Positions 25,157 through 32,323 of a DNA stretch of 64,000 nucleotides are shown here, in pieces (position 1 is the first letter of the stretch; each line of letters opens with the position of its first letter). The notes below the pieces were generated by a model. It was given only the letters and a program-made list of their open reading frames with translations. It had not been told where the DNA came from and ran no database searches. Source of the DNA: Bacteroidota bacterium (GTDB lineage Bacteria; Bacteroidota; Bacteroidia; Bacteroidales; CAIXZF01); contig JAKLIX010000021.1 of the NCBI GenBank assembly GCA_022709385.1, positions 1 to 64,000 of the forward strand, in the 5' to 3' direction. Both the position numbers and the translations under genes were made by a program.

Positions 25157-27967
25157 ATGAAAGCTTTTAAAATGAATGGAACCCTGCTTCCCGTCATCTT
25201 CCTGTTTACCTTTTTCCGGGCTTTTGCCCAGCCCTACGACCCGGAGGCTTTTCCTCCCCTGGATCCGAAGGTCAGATCGGGCATCCTTAAAAACGGCATG
25301 CAATATTATATCATTGCCAACAATTACCCTGAAAACAGGGCGGAGTTCTTTCTCGCCAATAAAACGGGCGCCATCGATGAAGAAGACGACCAGAACGGCC
25401 TGGCACATTTTACGGAGCACATGGCATTCAACGGGACCGCCCATTTTCCAGGGAAAAGCATGCTGGATTACCTGGCCACCATCGGGGTGAAGTTCGGCAC
25501 GAACGTGAATGCGGGAACCGGCGTGGAACAAACCGTGTACAACCTTTCCAATGTGCCGATTGTAAGAGAAAGTATCATCGATTCGGCGCTGCTCGTGCTG
25601 TTCGACTGGGCTCACCTGGTATCGTTCGAGTCGCAGGAGATTGAAAAGGAAAGAGGCGTGATCCTCGAAGAATGGCGGATGTACGGCTCTGCAGGGGAGC
25701 GCCTGAATAACAAGCTTGCTCCCGTGATTTACAAGGGATCAAAATACGCCAGGAGGGATGTGATCGGCGATACGGCCGTGTTGCGGAACTTTCCCCATGC
25801 AAGGATCAGGGATTTTTACAAAAAATGGTATCGTCCGGATTTTCAGGCCGTTATTGTAACAGGGGATTTTCATCCCGACAGCATGGAAAGGAAGGTCGTG
25901 CAATTATTTTCCCGGATCCCTTCCAGGAGCGAACCAAGCATGAAAGAAACCCATCTGGTGCCGGGTAATCAGGAAGTGCTTATCGGCATTGCCACCGACA
26001 AGGAAGCCACGGGCACGAATGTAGAGCTGATTTACAAGCATCCGGCCATCCCGGAACATGCCAGGAACCATGCCTATATGCGCACCTTGCTGGTCAGGAG
26101 CCTGATCAACCAGATGTTCGGCCAGCGGATGAACGAACTGGGCATGCGGGAAAACCCGCCCTTCATCAGTGCGGGAAGTTATTACGGGTCTTTTGTGAAG
26201 ACAGGCGATGCTTTTACCGTTTCGGCCCAGGCCAGGAACAATGAAGCCCTGGGTTCACTGAGGGCCCTGCTGGTGGAAACGGAAAGGGTCAGAAAACACG
26301 GGTTTACATTCTCCGAGCTGGAAAGGGCCAAAGCCAACCTGCTCCGGAACTATGAATCGCGTTACCTCGAAAGGAACAAGCGGAAGAACCGGGAATTGCT
26401 GCGGCCGTTGCTGGGCCGCTTCCTGAACAGTCAACCCGCCCCCGGAATCGAATATGAATATGCCTTCGCCAATCACATGGTCCCCGGGATCAGCCTGGAG
26501 GAGATCAACCGTACCGCCATGGGTTATATCACAGACACCAATATGATCATCACGGTGACCGGTCCGGACAAAGAAGGGATCATCATCCCGGAAGAGAAAG
26601 CGATCAGGGAACTGCTTGCAGCAAGCAGGACAGAAGATATCCTTCCTTACGAGGACCAGCTGCAGGGAAGCAGTCTGATGGAAACAGGGCCTGAGCCGGG
26701 CAGGGTGACTTCCATTACGAAGAACGAGCTGATGAGCAGCACGGAGTGGACCCTGGAAAACGGCATGCGGGTCATCATCAGGCAAACGGATTTCCGTGAG
26801 GATGAGATTCTTGTAAAGGCTTTCAGCGCCGGCGGCATGTCTTTGCTGGCCGATGAGGATGTCACGGCCGCCGGACTGCTGAGCAGGGCCATGGCCGATA
26901 TGGGACTGGGGGATCATTCGAAGTCCGCCCTGGTGAAACTGCTTTCAGGAAAGAAAGCGGGCATAGGCCCCGGGATAGGCCCCGACGAGGAAGTGCTGGC
27001 GGGCAGTGCGTCCCCGAAGGATCTTGAAACTGCCCTGCAGCTGATGCACCTCTACTTCACAAAACCAAGGTGGGATGCAAAGGATTTCGGCATCTGGAAA
27101 GAAAAGCAACGCGCCCGGCTCGTGAATGCCTCCTCCAATCCGCGCAAGGCCTTCGGCGATACGATCAGCGTGGTGATGAGCAACCGCAGCCCGAGAGTGC
27201 TACCCCTGACTGCGGAAGTGCTTGATGGCGTTGACATGGAAAGGATGAAACGAATCTATGGCGAAAGATTCGGAAATCCCGCTGATTTCACGGTGCTGCT
27301 GACTGGCAATGTCGATTTGGAAACGACCAGGCCGCTGGTGGAACGATACCTGGGAAGTCTTCCGGCAGGCCAAAAAAGGGAAAAGCCGGGTGATGACGGG
27401 ATCAGACCGCCCAAAGGCAAAGTTAGTGCCGACTTTACCAGGGAAAACGAAACACCGCGCACTTCGGTGATGATCTGCTACCACGGAAGCACGACCGACA
27501 GCAGGGAGAACCGCATGCTTGCGGCGGCCATCCGGCATTGCCTGGAACTCAGGTACACGGAATCCATCCGGGAGGATGAAGGAGGTACTTACAGCGTCAG
27601 GGTTTCCATGAATATCCAGAAGTTCCCTGAGCCGGCGTATAAGCTGACCGTCATGTTTGACACCGATCCCGTCAAGGCCGACAGGCTTGCCGGTATCGTT
27701 CACCGTGAGGTCAGCCTGATGCAGGAACAGGGACCGAGGGAGGATGACCTCCTCAAGGCAAAGGAATACTTCATGAAGAAAAGGCAGGAAGACCTGAAAG
27801 AGAACAACTGGTGGGACAATATGCTGACGGACTATTACTTCAGCGGCACAGACATGATCAACGCTTACGGGGAACTGGTGGAAGGACTGGAGCCTTCGGT
27901 GATCAGGGAATATGCCCACAGCCTGTTCAGCCAGGGCAATGTAACCGAGGTGATCATGAGGCCCTGA
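25157..27967 (+). CDS. M16 family zinc protease (PqqL-like, two-domain)
   Basis: 936 residues with a signal peptide (GTLLPVIFLFTFFRAFAQ). Inverted zinc motif HFTEH (H84, E87, H88) with the downstream glutamate in ERGVILEE (E165/E172) completes the M16 metal site. The N-terminal pair of M16 domains covers about residues 40-480. A second, inactive-type pair covers about 520-936 (WTLENGMRVIIRQTD, YGERFGNPADFTVLLTGNVD). The length and duplicated layout match periplasmic PqqL-type peptidases of Bacteroidota, which degrade peptides or small proteins in the periplasm. It is convergent with the LEA-like lipoprotein gene. Nothing is missing and the start is supported by the signal peptide. Confidence 0.95.
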   Translation: MKAFKMNGTLLPVIFLFTFFRAFAQPYDPEAFPPLDPKVRSGILKNGMQYYIIANNYPENRAEFFLANKTGAIDEEDDQNGLAHFTEHMAFNGTAHFPGKSMLDYLATIGVKFGTNVNAGTGVEQTVYNLSNVPIVRESIIDSALLVLFDWAHLVSFESQEIEKERGVILEEWRMYGSAGERLNNKLAPVIYKGSKYARRDVIGDTAVLRNFPHARIRDFYKKWYRPDFQAVIVTGDFHPDSMERKVVQLFSRIPSRSEPSMKETHLVPGNQEVLIGIATDKEATGTNVELIYKHPAIPEHARNHAYMRTLLVRSLINQMFGQRMNELGMRENPPFISAGSYYGSFVKTGDAFTVSAQARNNEALGSLRALLVETERVRKHGFTFSELERAKANLLRNYESRYLERNKRKNRELLRPLLGRFLNSQPAPGIEYEYAFANHMVPGISLEEINRTAMGYITDTNMIITVTGPDKEGIIIPEEKAIRELLAASRTEDILPYEDQLQGSSLMETGPEPGRVTSITKNELMSSTEWTLENGMRVIIRQTDFREDEILVKAFSAGGMSLLADEDVTAAGLLSRAMADMGLGDHSKSALVKLLSGKKAGIGPGIGPDEEVLAGSASPKDLETALQLMHLYFTKPRWDAKDFGIWKEKQRARLVNASSNPRKAFGDTISVVMSNRSPRVLPLTAEVLDGVDMERMKRIYGERFGNPADFTVLLTGNVDLETTRPLVERYLGSLPAGQKREKPGDDGIRPPKGKVSADFTRENETPRTSVMICYHGSTTDSRENRMLAAAIRHCLELRYTESIREDEGGTYSVRVSMNIQKFPEPAYKLTVMFDTDPVKADRLAGIVHREVSLMQEQGPREDDLLKAKEYFMKKRQEDLKENNWWDNMLTDYYFSGTDMINAYGELVEGLEPSVIREYAHSLFSQGNVTEVIMRP

Positions 27968-27988
27968 CAGCCAGGTTCACAGCGAATC

Positions 27989-28570
27989 CTAAGGTGTGAT
28001 GGTGATATAGCCGGGATAATCGAGGCTGTAACCAGAGACACTGATGGTGGGTTTGGCCTTCAGGCTGATACGACTGGGTTTGTTGTTGGTTCCTGCCAGT
28101 CCGAGGGCGAAGTTCAGCAGTGCATCCCCGCTGCGGTTCGACAAGACCTTTTTCAGGTCGAAATTCATCTGCAGGGGAATGACAGAAGTGCCGTTATTGG
28201 CCGGGATGTTGATCTGACGGTTCAGCGTCCCTTTCGTCATCTCGATATCATCGATCAGCAGGATCCACTCCAGGCGGTTCATACCGGCAGCCGATTTATT
28301 GGGATTCCTGGCCTGCACATTCAGGGTGAACGACAGCGGCAAAGCCCCTCCGGCCAAGGCGGCAGTCAGTCTGCCCGCATCAAGCACATTGAGTGAAGAC
28401 AAGGTCTGCACCTGCTGCAGGCTGACACCGGCAAGGGAGATGTTTTCCACGCTTTTCAGGGAAAAATCACAATTGATCAGGTTCCCCACTTTCTGAGCCT
28501 GTTGTACCACGTCGCAGGAAGGAAGCAGCAGGACAGCCGTAACGAATAAAAACAAGGATGCAAGCTTCAT
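27989..28570 (-). CDS. LEA14-like lipoprotein
   Basis: 193 residues with a lipobox (LLLPSC, Cys about residue 19). The rest is a single beta-sandwich with the pattern of the LEA14/water-stress domain: the phrase FTLNVQARNPNKSAAGMNRLEWILLIDDIEMTKG (residues about 80-115, only partly quoted in motif sense) and a terminal strand ISVSGYSLDYPG. These domains are found in many bacterial lipoproteins of unknown role. Monocistronic, convergent with the M16 protease. A reverse copy of the dispersed repeat lies just upstream, marking the left edge of the AT-rich island. Confidence 0.75.
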   Translation of the reverse strand: MKLASLFLFVTAVLLLPSCDVVQQAQKVGNLINCDFSLKSVENISLAGVSLQQVQTLSSLNVLDAGRLTAALAGGALPLSFTLNVQARNPNKSAAGMNRLEWILLIDDIEMTKGTLNRQINIPANNGTSVIPLQMNFDLKKVLSNRSGDALLNFALGLAGTNNKPSRISLKAKPTISVSGYSLDYPGYITITP

Positions 28571-28656
28571 GATGAATGGTTTTGGTTTCAGTGGTCAAAT
28601 GCCTGGCCAGCCACCGCCGGGAAAATTTCTTACAAATGTATGGAATTCCTGAAAAA

Positions 28657-28732
28657 GACAATTTCCGGTCAGATTCTTTCTACCGATGACTCAGGATCAC
28701 AATATTCGCATTCCTGTGTTCTTTCGGTATAC
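28657..28732 (-). repeat. Dispersed repeat family 1, inverted copy at left edge of AT-rich island
   Basis: Read on the minus strand: TATACCGAAAGAACACAGG, AATGCG, GAGTCATCGGTA, then GAATCTGACCGGAAATTG. It is truncated at its 3' end. It occupies the 318-bp gap 28571-28888 together with a promoter; no gene is seen there. Its orientation is opposite to the copies at 29201, 30041 and 32086. Confidence 0.75.
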
Positions 28733-28866
28733 ATCAGAAAAAAGAGGATAAACGCAGTATAACAGAAGCACATAATCCAATCCACATGCCTCATATTCTA
28801 TTAGATAACAGTACAACAGGCTTGTCTTCTGTGCAAATACGTTCGTGCCTTTTGAAATAAAATTCG

Positions 28867-28874
28867 TATCTTTG
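28867..28874 (+). promoter_or_regulatory. Bacteroidota -7 element (TATCTTTG) of the nucleotidyltransferase gene
   Basis: TATCTTTG matches TAnnTTTG and lies 15 nt before the ATG at 28889. An upstream TTTG exists but at a short spacing, so only the -7 part is convincing. Confidence 0.5.
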
Positions 28875-28888
28875 TTTAGGGTATCCAC

Positions 28889-29176
28889 ATGAACTCCGAG
28901 ATTACAAACATCATAATCAGCACATTACAGGAATATAGTCCTGTAAGAATTGGCATATTTGGTTCTTATGCAAGGAATGAAAACCATAAAGCCAGTGATA
29001 TAGATATCCTTGTAAAATTCAAATCCACCCTTTCTCTTCTCCAATTGGTTCATGTGGAAAGAGTGATATCACAAAAGCTTGGTATCAAAGTTGACCTTGT
29101 TACAGAAGGTGCGATTAAGAACAAGTATGTAAAGGAAAATATTGAAAGGGATCTTCAAATCATCTATCAACGATAA
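28889..29176 (+). CDS. Minimal nucleotidyltransferase (MNT domain), stand-alone
   Basis: 95 residues forming a complete MNT fold: the active-site motif GIFGSYARNENHKASDIDIL (G-S-x9-D-x-D, residues about 22-41) and a third acidic position in KVDLVTEG. MNT proteins are usually antitoxins of HEPN-MNT pairs and can AMPylate the HEPN toxin. Here no HEPN gene lies on either side, so the partner is lost, elsewhere in the genome, or not required. The gene is AT-rich compared with its surroundings and bracketed by two repeat copies in opposite orientations (28657-28732 and 29201-29370), suggesting it was acquired. Own promoter-like TATCTTTG just upstream. Confidence 0.85.
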   Translation: MNSEITNIIISTLQEYSPVRIGIFGSYARNENHKASDIDILVKFKSTLSLLQLVHVERVISQKLGIKVDLVTEGAIKNKYVKENIERDLQIIYQR

Positions 29177-29200
29177 AGATTCAATAAAAATAACTTCAGC

Positions 29201-29370
29201 AGGCATTAATAATTAAACAGAACTCTGAGCGGTCTGCAAGACTGTGTGAGGAGTCTGTGTTGAACGATACCGAAAGAACAGAGGAATGCGAAATAATTGT
29301 TTCTAGAGTCATCGGTATAACTGAATCTAAGCGAAAATTACTTCGCATTATCAGTAAGATTCAGTATAAA
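29201..29370 (+). repeat. Dispersed repeat family 1, long form, copy A
   Basis: Two parts. The 5' block (29201-29266) contains ACTCTGAGCGGTCTGCAAG and GGAGTCTGTGTTGAAC, with a GGTCTGCAAGAC hairpin. The core (29267-29370) contains ATACCGAAAGAACAGAGG, AGAGTCATCGGTAT, then a second hairpin ACTGAATCTAAGCG...AAGATTCAGT around CTTCGCAT. It starts 25 nt after the nucleotidyltransferase stop codon. Same order and orientation as the copies at 30041 and 32086. Confidence 0.85.
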
Positions 29371-29394
29371 TAAAATCACATGTTGGTAACAAAA

Positions 29395-29471
29395 GCATAA
29401 AAGCTAACCAATGACGGCATTCCGTAAAGGTTCTGTAAAACAAGGTCAGCTTCTGTGCTAAAACGTTATGC
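29395..29471 (+). other. attC-like imperfect inverted repeat upstream of the YcxB-like gene
   Basis: GCATAA (29395-29400) pairs with TTATGC (29466-29471), and AAGCTAACC (29401-29409) with GGTCAGCTT (29444-29452, one mismatch). The sequence ends GTTATGC, close to but not exactly the integron core GTTRRRY. The two paired boxes are contiguous on the left but 13 nt apart on the right, unlike a standard attC. It lies 17 nt before the ATG at 29488. Recorded as a candidate recombination or regulatory structure only. Confidence 0.3.
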
Positions 29472-29487
29472 TTAATCATATAAGAAA

Positions 29488-30033
29488 ATGACGATAGATT
29501 ATAAAATTGACGAAAATGACTTTTTGACATATCAACTATATGTTGCTTCAAAGTCTGACCGAATTAAAAAGAAAAGACAAAGAAGTAGATTAATAGTGCC
29601 ATTAATTTACATTGTCTTTGGACTTATATTCTTTATTGAAGACAACTTAACATTGTCAATTATTTTTTTTATTATTGGATTTCTCTGGTTTTTCATTTAC
29701 CCACTTTGGGAAAGAGGACATTATATCAAACATTACAAAAGCTTTATCAAAGAAAACTATAAAGACAGATTTAACAGAATAGCGACTTTAGAGTTTAATA
29801 ATGACTTTATACTAACAAAGGACAGCGGAAGCGAAAGTAAGGTTTTGACAACAGAAATAGACGAAATAAACGAAATATCATCTACAATATTCGTCAGACT
29901 TAAAGGCGGACAATCCTTAATTTTACCAAAGGACAAGATAGCCGACATAGCCAACGTTACTTCCAGACTAAAAGCGCTGACAGAATATTTAAAGATTAAA
30001 TATGACATAGACGAAAAATGGGAATGGAAATAA
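29488..30033 (+). CDS. YcxB-like membrane protein
   Basis: 181 residues. A short N-terminal soluble segment (ENDFLTYQLYVASKS) is followed by two membrane helices (about residues 34-50 and 55-72). A C-terminal beta/alpha domain has the family-type phrase RIATLEFNNDFILTKDSGSESKVLTTEIDEI (quoted here as a marker region, residues about 95-125) and LILPKDKI. This is the YcxB-like architecture, a widespread family of unknown function. AT-rich, with Lys/Ile/Asn-rich coding unlike the GC-richer flanks. It stands alone between two long-form repeats and resembles the genes commonly found in cassette arrays. No catalytic residues visible. Confidence 0.8.
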   Translation: MTIDYKIDENDFLTYQLYVASKSDRIKKKRQRSRLIVPLIYIVFGLIFFIEDNLTLSIIFFIIGFLWFFIYPLWERGHYIKHYKSFIKENYKDRFNRIATLEFNNDFILTKDSGSESKVLTTEIDEINEISSTIFVRLKGGQSLILPKDKIADIANVTSRLKALTEYLKIKYDIDEKWEWK

Positions 30034-30040
30034 TTACCGG

Positions 30041-30168
30041 GCATAATAAACAGGACTCTGCCCGTTCTGCAAGACCGGCGGAGGAGTCTGTGTTGAACAT
30101 ACAAAAAGAACAGAGGAATGCGAAAAATTGTTTCCAGAGTCATCGGTATAACTGAATCTGAACTGAAT
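30041..30168 (+). repeat. Dispersed repeat family 1, long form, copy B
   Basis: Begins 8 nt after the YcxB-like stop: ACTCTGCCCGTTCTGCAAG, CGGAGGAGTCTGTGTTGAAC, AAAGAACAGAGGAATGCGA, AGAGTCATCGGTATAACTG, AATCT. The 3' hairpin is truncated. Colinear with copies A and C. The remaining gap to 30301 holds only the promoter at 30269. Confidence 0.85.
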
Positions 30169-30268
30169 ATTTTTAAAGAACATTTATGGATTAATTTATG
30201 CGATTCGCCAAAACGCAAAGGTCCTTCTCTCAAACACCAATGTATAAAATACTTTTGAAAAAATATTT

Positions 30269-30276
30269 TAAATTTG
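30269..30276 (+). promoter_or_regulatory. Bacteroidota -7 element (TAAATTTG)
   Basis: TAAATTTG matches TAnnTTTG, 25 nt before the ATG at 30302. The -33 position is AT-rich without a clear TTTG at the normal spacing. Confidence 0.45.
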
Positions 30277-30301
30277 CAACTTAATTTTAAACCGCAAAAA
30301 A

Positions 30302-32056
30302 ATGAAAAAGATTTATATCCTTTTTATTATTGCTTTATCATTAAGAGCAGCTGCACAAAGCAATTTAGCGATGCTTTATAGTAGTGCAGGTATGGAATAC
30401 GGAAAAGCAAGTGCTATTGATGCTGACACGAACTATATCAATGGTTCGTTGTTTCAAAACACAATCAATGTAAATCCAAACGGTACAACCAATTTAACAG
30501 CACCCGGAGCAACTACTCATATTGCACTGACAAAATATAATCGTGAAGGTCAGTTGCTGTGGGCAAAAATGTTTGGTGGTGTTACAACAAGTGAAGCACC
30601 TCATGGAATAGATTGTGATGCTGCCAAAAATATTTATGTTACAGGGTATTTTGGGAGCACTACATTAACAGGACCACAAAATGCTGACTTTAATCCGCTT
30701 GGTGGTGGAACAGTCACGACACAAGGTAACGAAGATTGTTTCGTTGCAAAGTATGACCAAAATGGGAATTATCAATGGGCTTTTGGACTTGGAAATATTA
30801 GTCAAGAAACACAAGAAAGGGCTTGGGATATTTCAACAGATGCAAACGGTAATTCCTATGTGGTAGGTGGTTTCCATGGGACAATAAATTTTAATCCCTT
30901 AGGAACAGCGATGAATTATGCATTACCTGACACACTTGTAGGTTTATTTATTTCAAAATACAATACGAATGGTATTTGTCAATGGGTAATAATGCTTGAT
31001 GCTCAATGCACCAGTGTATTCACAGAAGGATATGCAACTTGCAATATAGACAATTTGGGTAATTTATATGTTGCAGGTAATTTCAGGGGTTCCAATATTA
31101 ATTTCAACCCTCTTGGCACATTAACAACTTTAACAAGCAGCGGTTTGACTGATATGTTTATTGCAAAATATGATGTGATAAACGGAAATTTGTATTGGGT
31201 TAAGAAAATTGGCGGTACTGCTCAAGACATTGTTTCACCAGGTGCCTTAAGATGTGATAATAATGGAAATCCATACTTTACAGGTCGGTTAAGCGGAACT
31301 GGTAGTGTTGATTTTGACCCTTCAGCAGGAACATCCAATATTACAAATTCAGCCTTGTTTTTAGTTTCGTATGATGCTTCAGGTAATTTGAGATATGTTA
31401 CAGGAATGAATAGTGGTGCAGGTGATGGTGGACACAGAGTCTCATTTGACAATTTAAATAATGTTTACATTGCAGGATGGATGAATGGTACGGCAACTTT
31501 TGGAACTTTTACAAGGACAGCAAATTCTCTTACCGCTGATGTATTTTTAGCAAAATACAATAACAACTTAACTAATTGTAGTTGGGCTTTAAATTTCGGC
31601 GGAACAGGAAGTACAGCAAATAATATATGTGCAGGTCTCTCAGTTGACCAAGAGAACAACCCAATTATTACAGGACAGCTATATGGAACTAATGCTAATG
31701 TAAATCCACTGGGAACAACTGCTTTAAATTTATCTAGCGTTGGAAACAACGATTGTTTTGTTATCAAGTATAACTCTGATGGTAATTTATGGCAAAACAC
31801 TACAGTTGGATTGAATAATTTGCATATAGAAAATAATAAAATAAAGATAAACCCAAATCCAACGACAAATTTTATTAATTTTGAAACTCGATTAGCCATT
31901 AATTCTGCTTTGATTTACAATACTTTAGGACAACATTTTAATTGTAAAATAGAAAGTGTAAAAATTGATGTTTCAAATCTAGAGACAGGCATATACTTTA
32001 TATTATTCACTGACCAATTAGGTAAAACATACACTACGAAATTCGTAAAAAACTGA
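30302..32056 (+). CDS. T9SS-secreted SBBP-type beta-propeller protein
   Basis: 584 residues with signal peptide (KIYILFIIALSLRAAAQ). The body consists of about seven repeats of 60-70 residues, each containing a phrase like FVAKYDQNGNYQWAFGLG followed by NIYVTGYF or NLYVAGNF and FNPLG. This is the SBBP/beta-propeller pattern common in Bacteroidota surface proteins. The T9SS sorting tail is at residues about 505-584 (INPNPTTNFINFET, IYNTLGQHF, GIYFILFTDQLGKTYTTKFVKN). It probably binds ligands or serves structurally at the surface; no enzyme motif. Strongly AT-rich compared with other T9SS genes in the window, consistent with foreign origin. Followed after 29 nt by long-form repeat copy C. Confidence 0.88.
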   Translation: MKKIYILFIIALSLRAAAQSNLAMLYSSAGMEYGKASAIDADTNYINGSLFQNTINVNPNGTTNLTAPGATTHIALTKYNREGQLLWAKMFGGVTTSEAPHGIDCDAAKNIYVTGYFGSTTLTGPQNADFNPLGGGTVTTQGNEDCFVAKYDQNGNYQWAFGLGNISQETQERAWDISTDANGNSYVVGGFHGTINFNPLGTAMNYALPDTLVGLFISKYNTNGICQWVIMLDAQCTSVFTEGYATCNIDNLGNLYVAGNFRGSNINFNPLGTLTTLTSSGLTDMFIAKYDVINGNLYWVKKIGGTAQDIVSPGALRCDNNGNPYFTGRLSGTGSVDFDPSAGTSNITNSALFLVSYDASGNLRYVTGMNSGAGDGGHRVSFDNLNNVYIAGWMNGTATFGTFTRTANSLTADVFLAKYNNNLTNCSWALNFGGTGSTANNICAGLSVDQENNPIITGQLYGTNANVNPLGTTALNLSSVGNNDCFVIKYNSDGNLWQNTTVGLNNLHIENNKIKINPNPTTNFINFETRLAINSALIYNTLGQHFNCKIESVKIDVSNLETGIYFILFTDQLGKTYTTKFVKN

Positions 32057-32085
32057 TATGACTGAAAGAAAATAAAAGAACGAAC

Positions 32086-32226
32086 GCACAATAAACAAAA
32101 CTCTGAGCGGTCTGCAAGACCGGTTGAGGATTCTGTGTTGAACTACACCGAAAGAACAGAGGAATGCGATGTGTGTTACTTGAGTCATCGGTATTACTGA
32201 ATCTAAACTAAAATTGCTTCGCACAG
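32086..32226 (+). repeat. Dispersed repeat family 1, long form, copy C
   Basis: ACTCTGAGCGGTCTGCAAG with perfect CGGTCT-GCA-AGACCG hairpin, GAGGATTCTGTGTTGAAC, ACACCGAAAGAACAGAGG, TGAGTCATCGGTATTACTG, AATCTAAACTAAAATTGC, TTCGCA. Starts 29 nt after the stop at 32056. It marks the right edge of the AT-rich island; GC rises immediately in the next gene. Confidence 0.85.
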
Positions 32227-32274
32227 CCAACGACAAGCACAATCGCATGTGTGTAAGAAACATCCTGTATTTCC

Positions 32275-32305
32275 TTGACAATCAAAACACAAATGCGTAT
32301 ATTTG
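32275..32305 (+). promoter_or_regulatory. Bacteroidota promoter of the giant beta-helix gene
   Basis: TTG at 32275-32277 (in CCTTGACA) and TATATTTG at 32298-32305 with 20 nt between, close to the TTTG-N19-TAnnTTTG consensus. The start codon ATG at 32324 follows by 18 nt, so the leader is very short. Confidence 0.6.
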
Positions 32306-32323
32306 GGGCTTATACATAAGCTG

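Noticed and set aside
29221-29266. tRNA-like or small structured RNA gene in the repeat 5' block
   Set aside because: The hairpin is short, lacks a tRNA cloverleaf and CCA-end context, and recurs as part of a dispersed element.
29201-32226. CRISPR array made of repeats A-C
   Set aside because: Repeats are 130-170 bp, imperfect, and separated by 0.7-2 kb that encode real genes; there is no cas gene.
28571-32323. Insertion sequence or prophage in the AT-rich island
   Set aside because: No transposase, integrase or phage gene is present; the reading frames are fully accounted for by three non-mobile-element genes.
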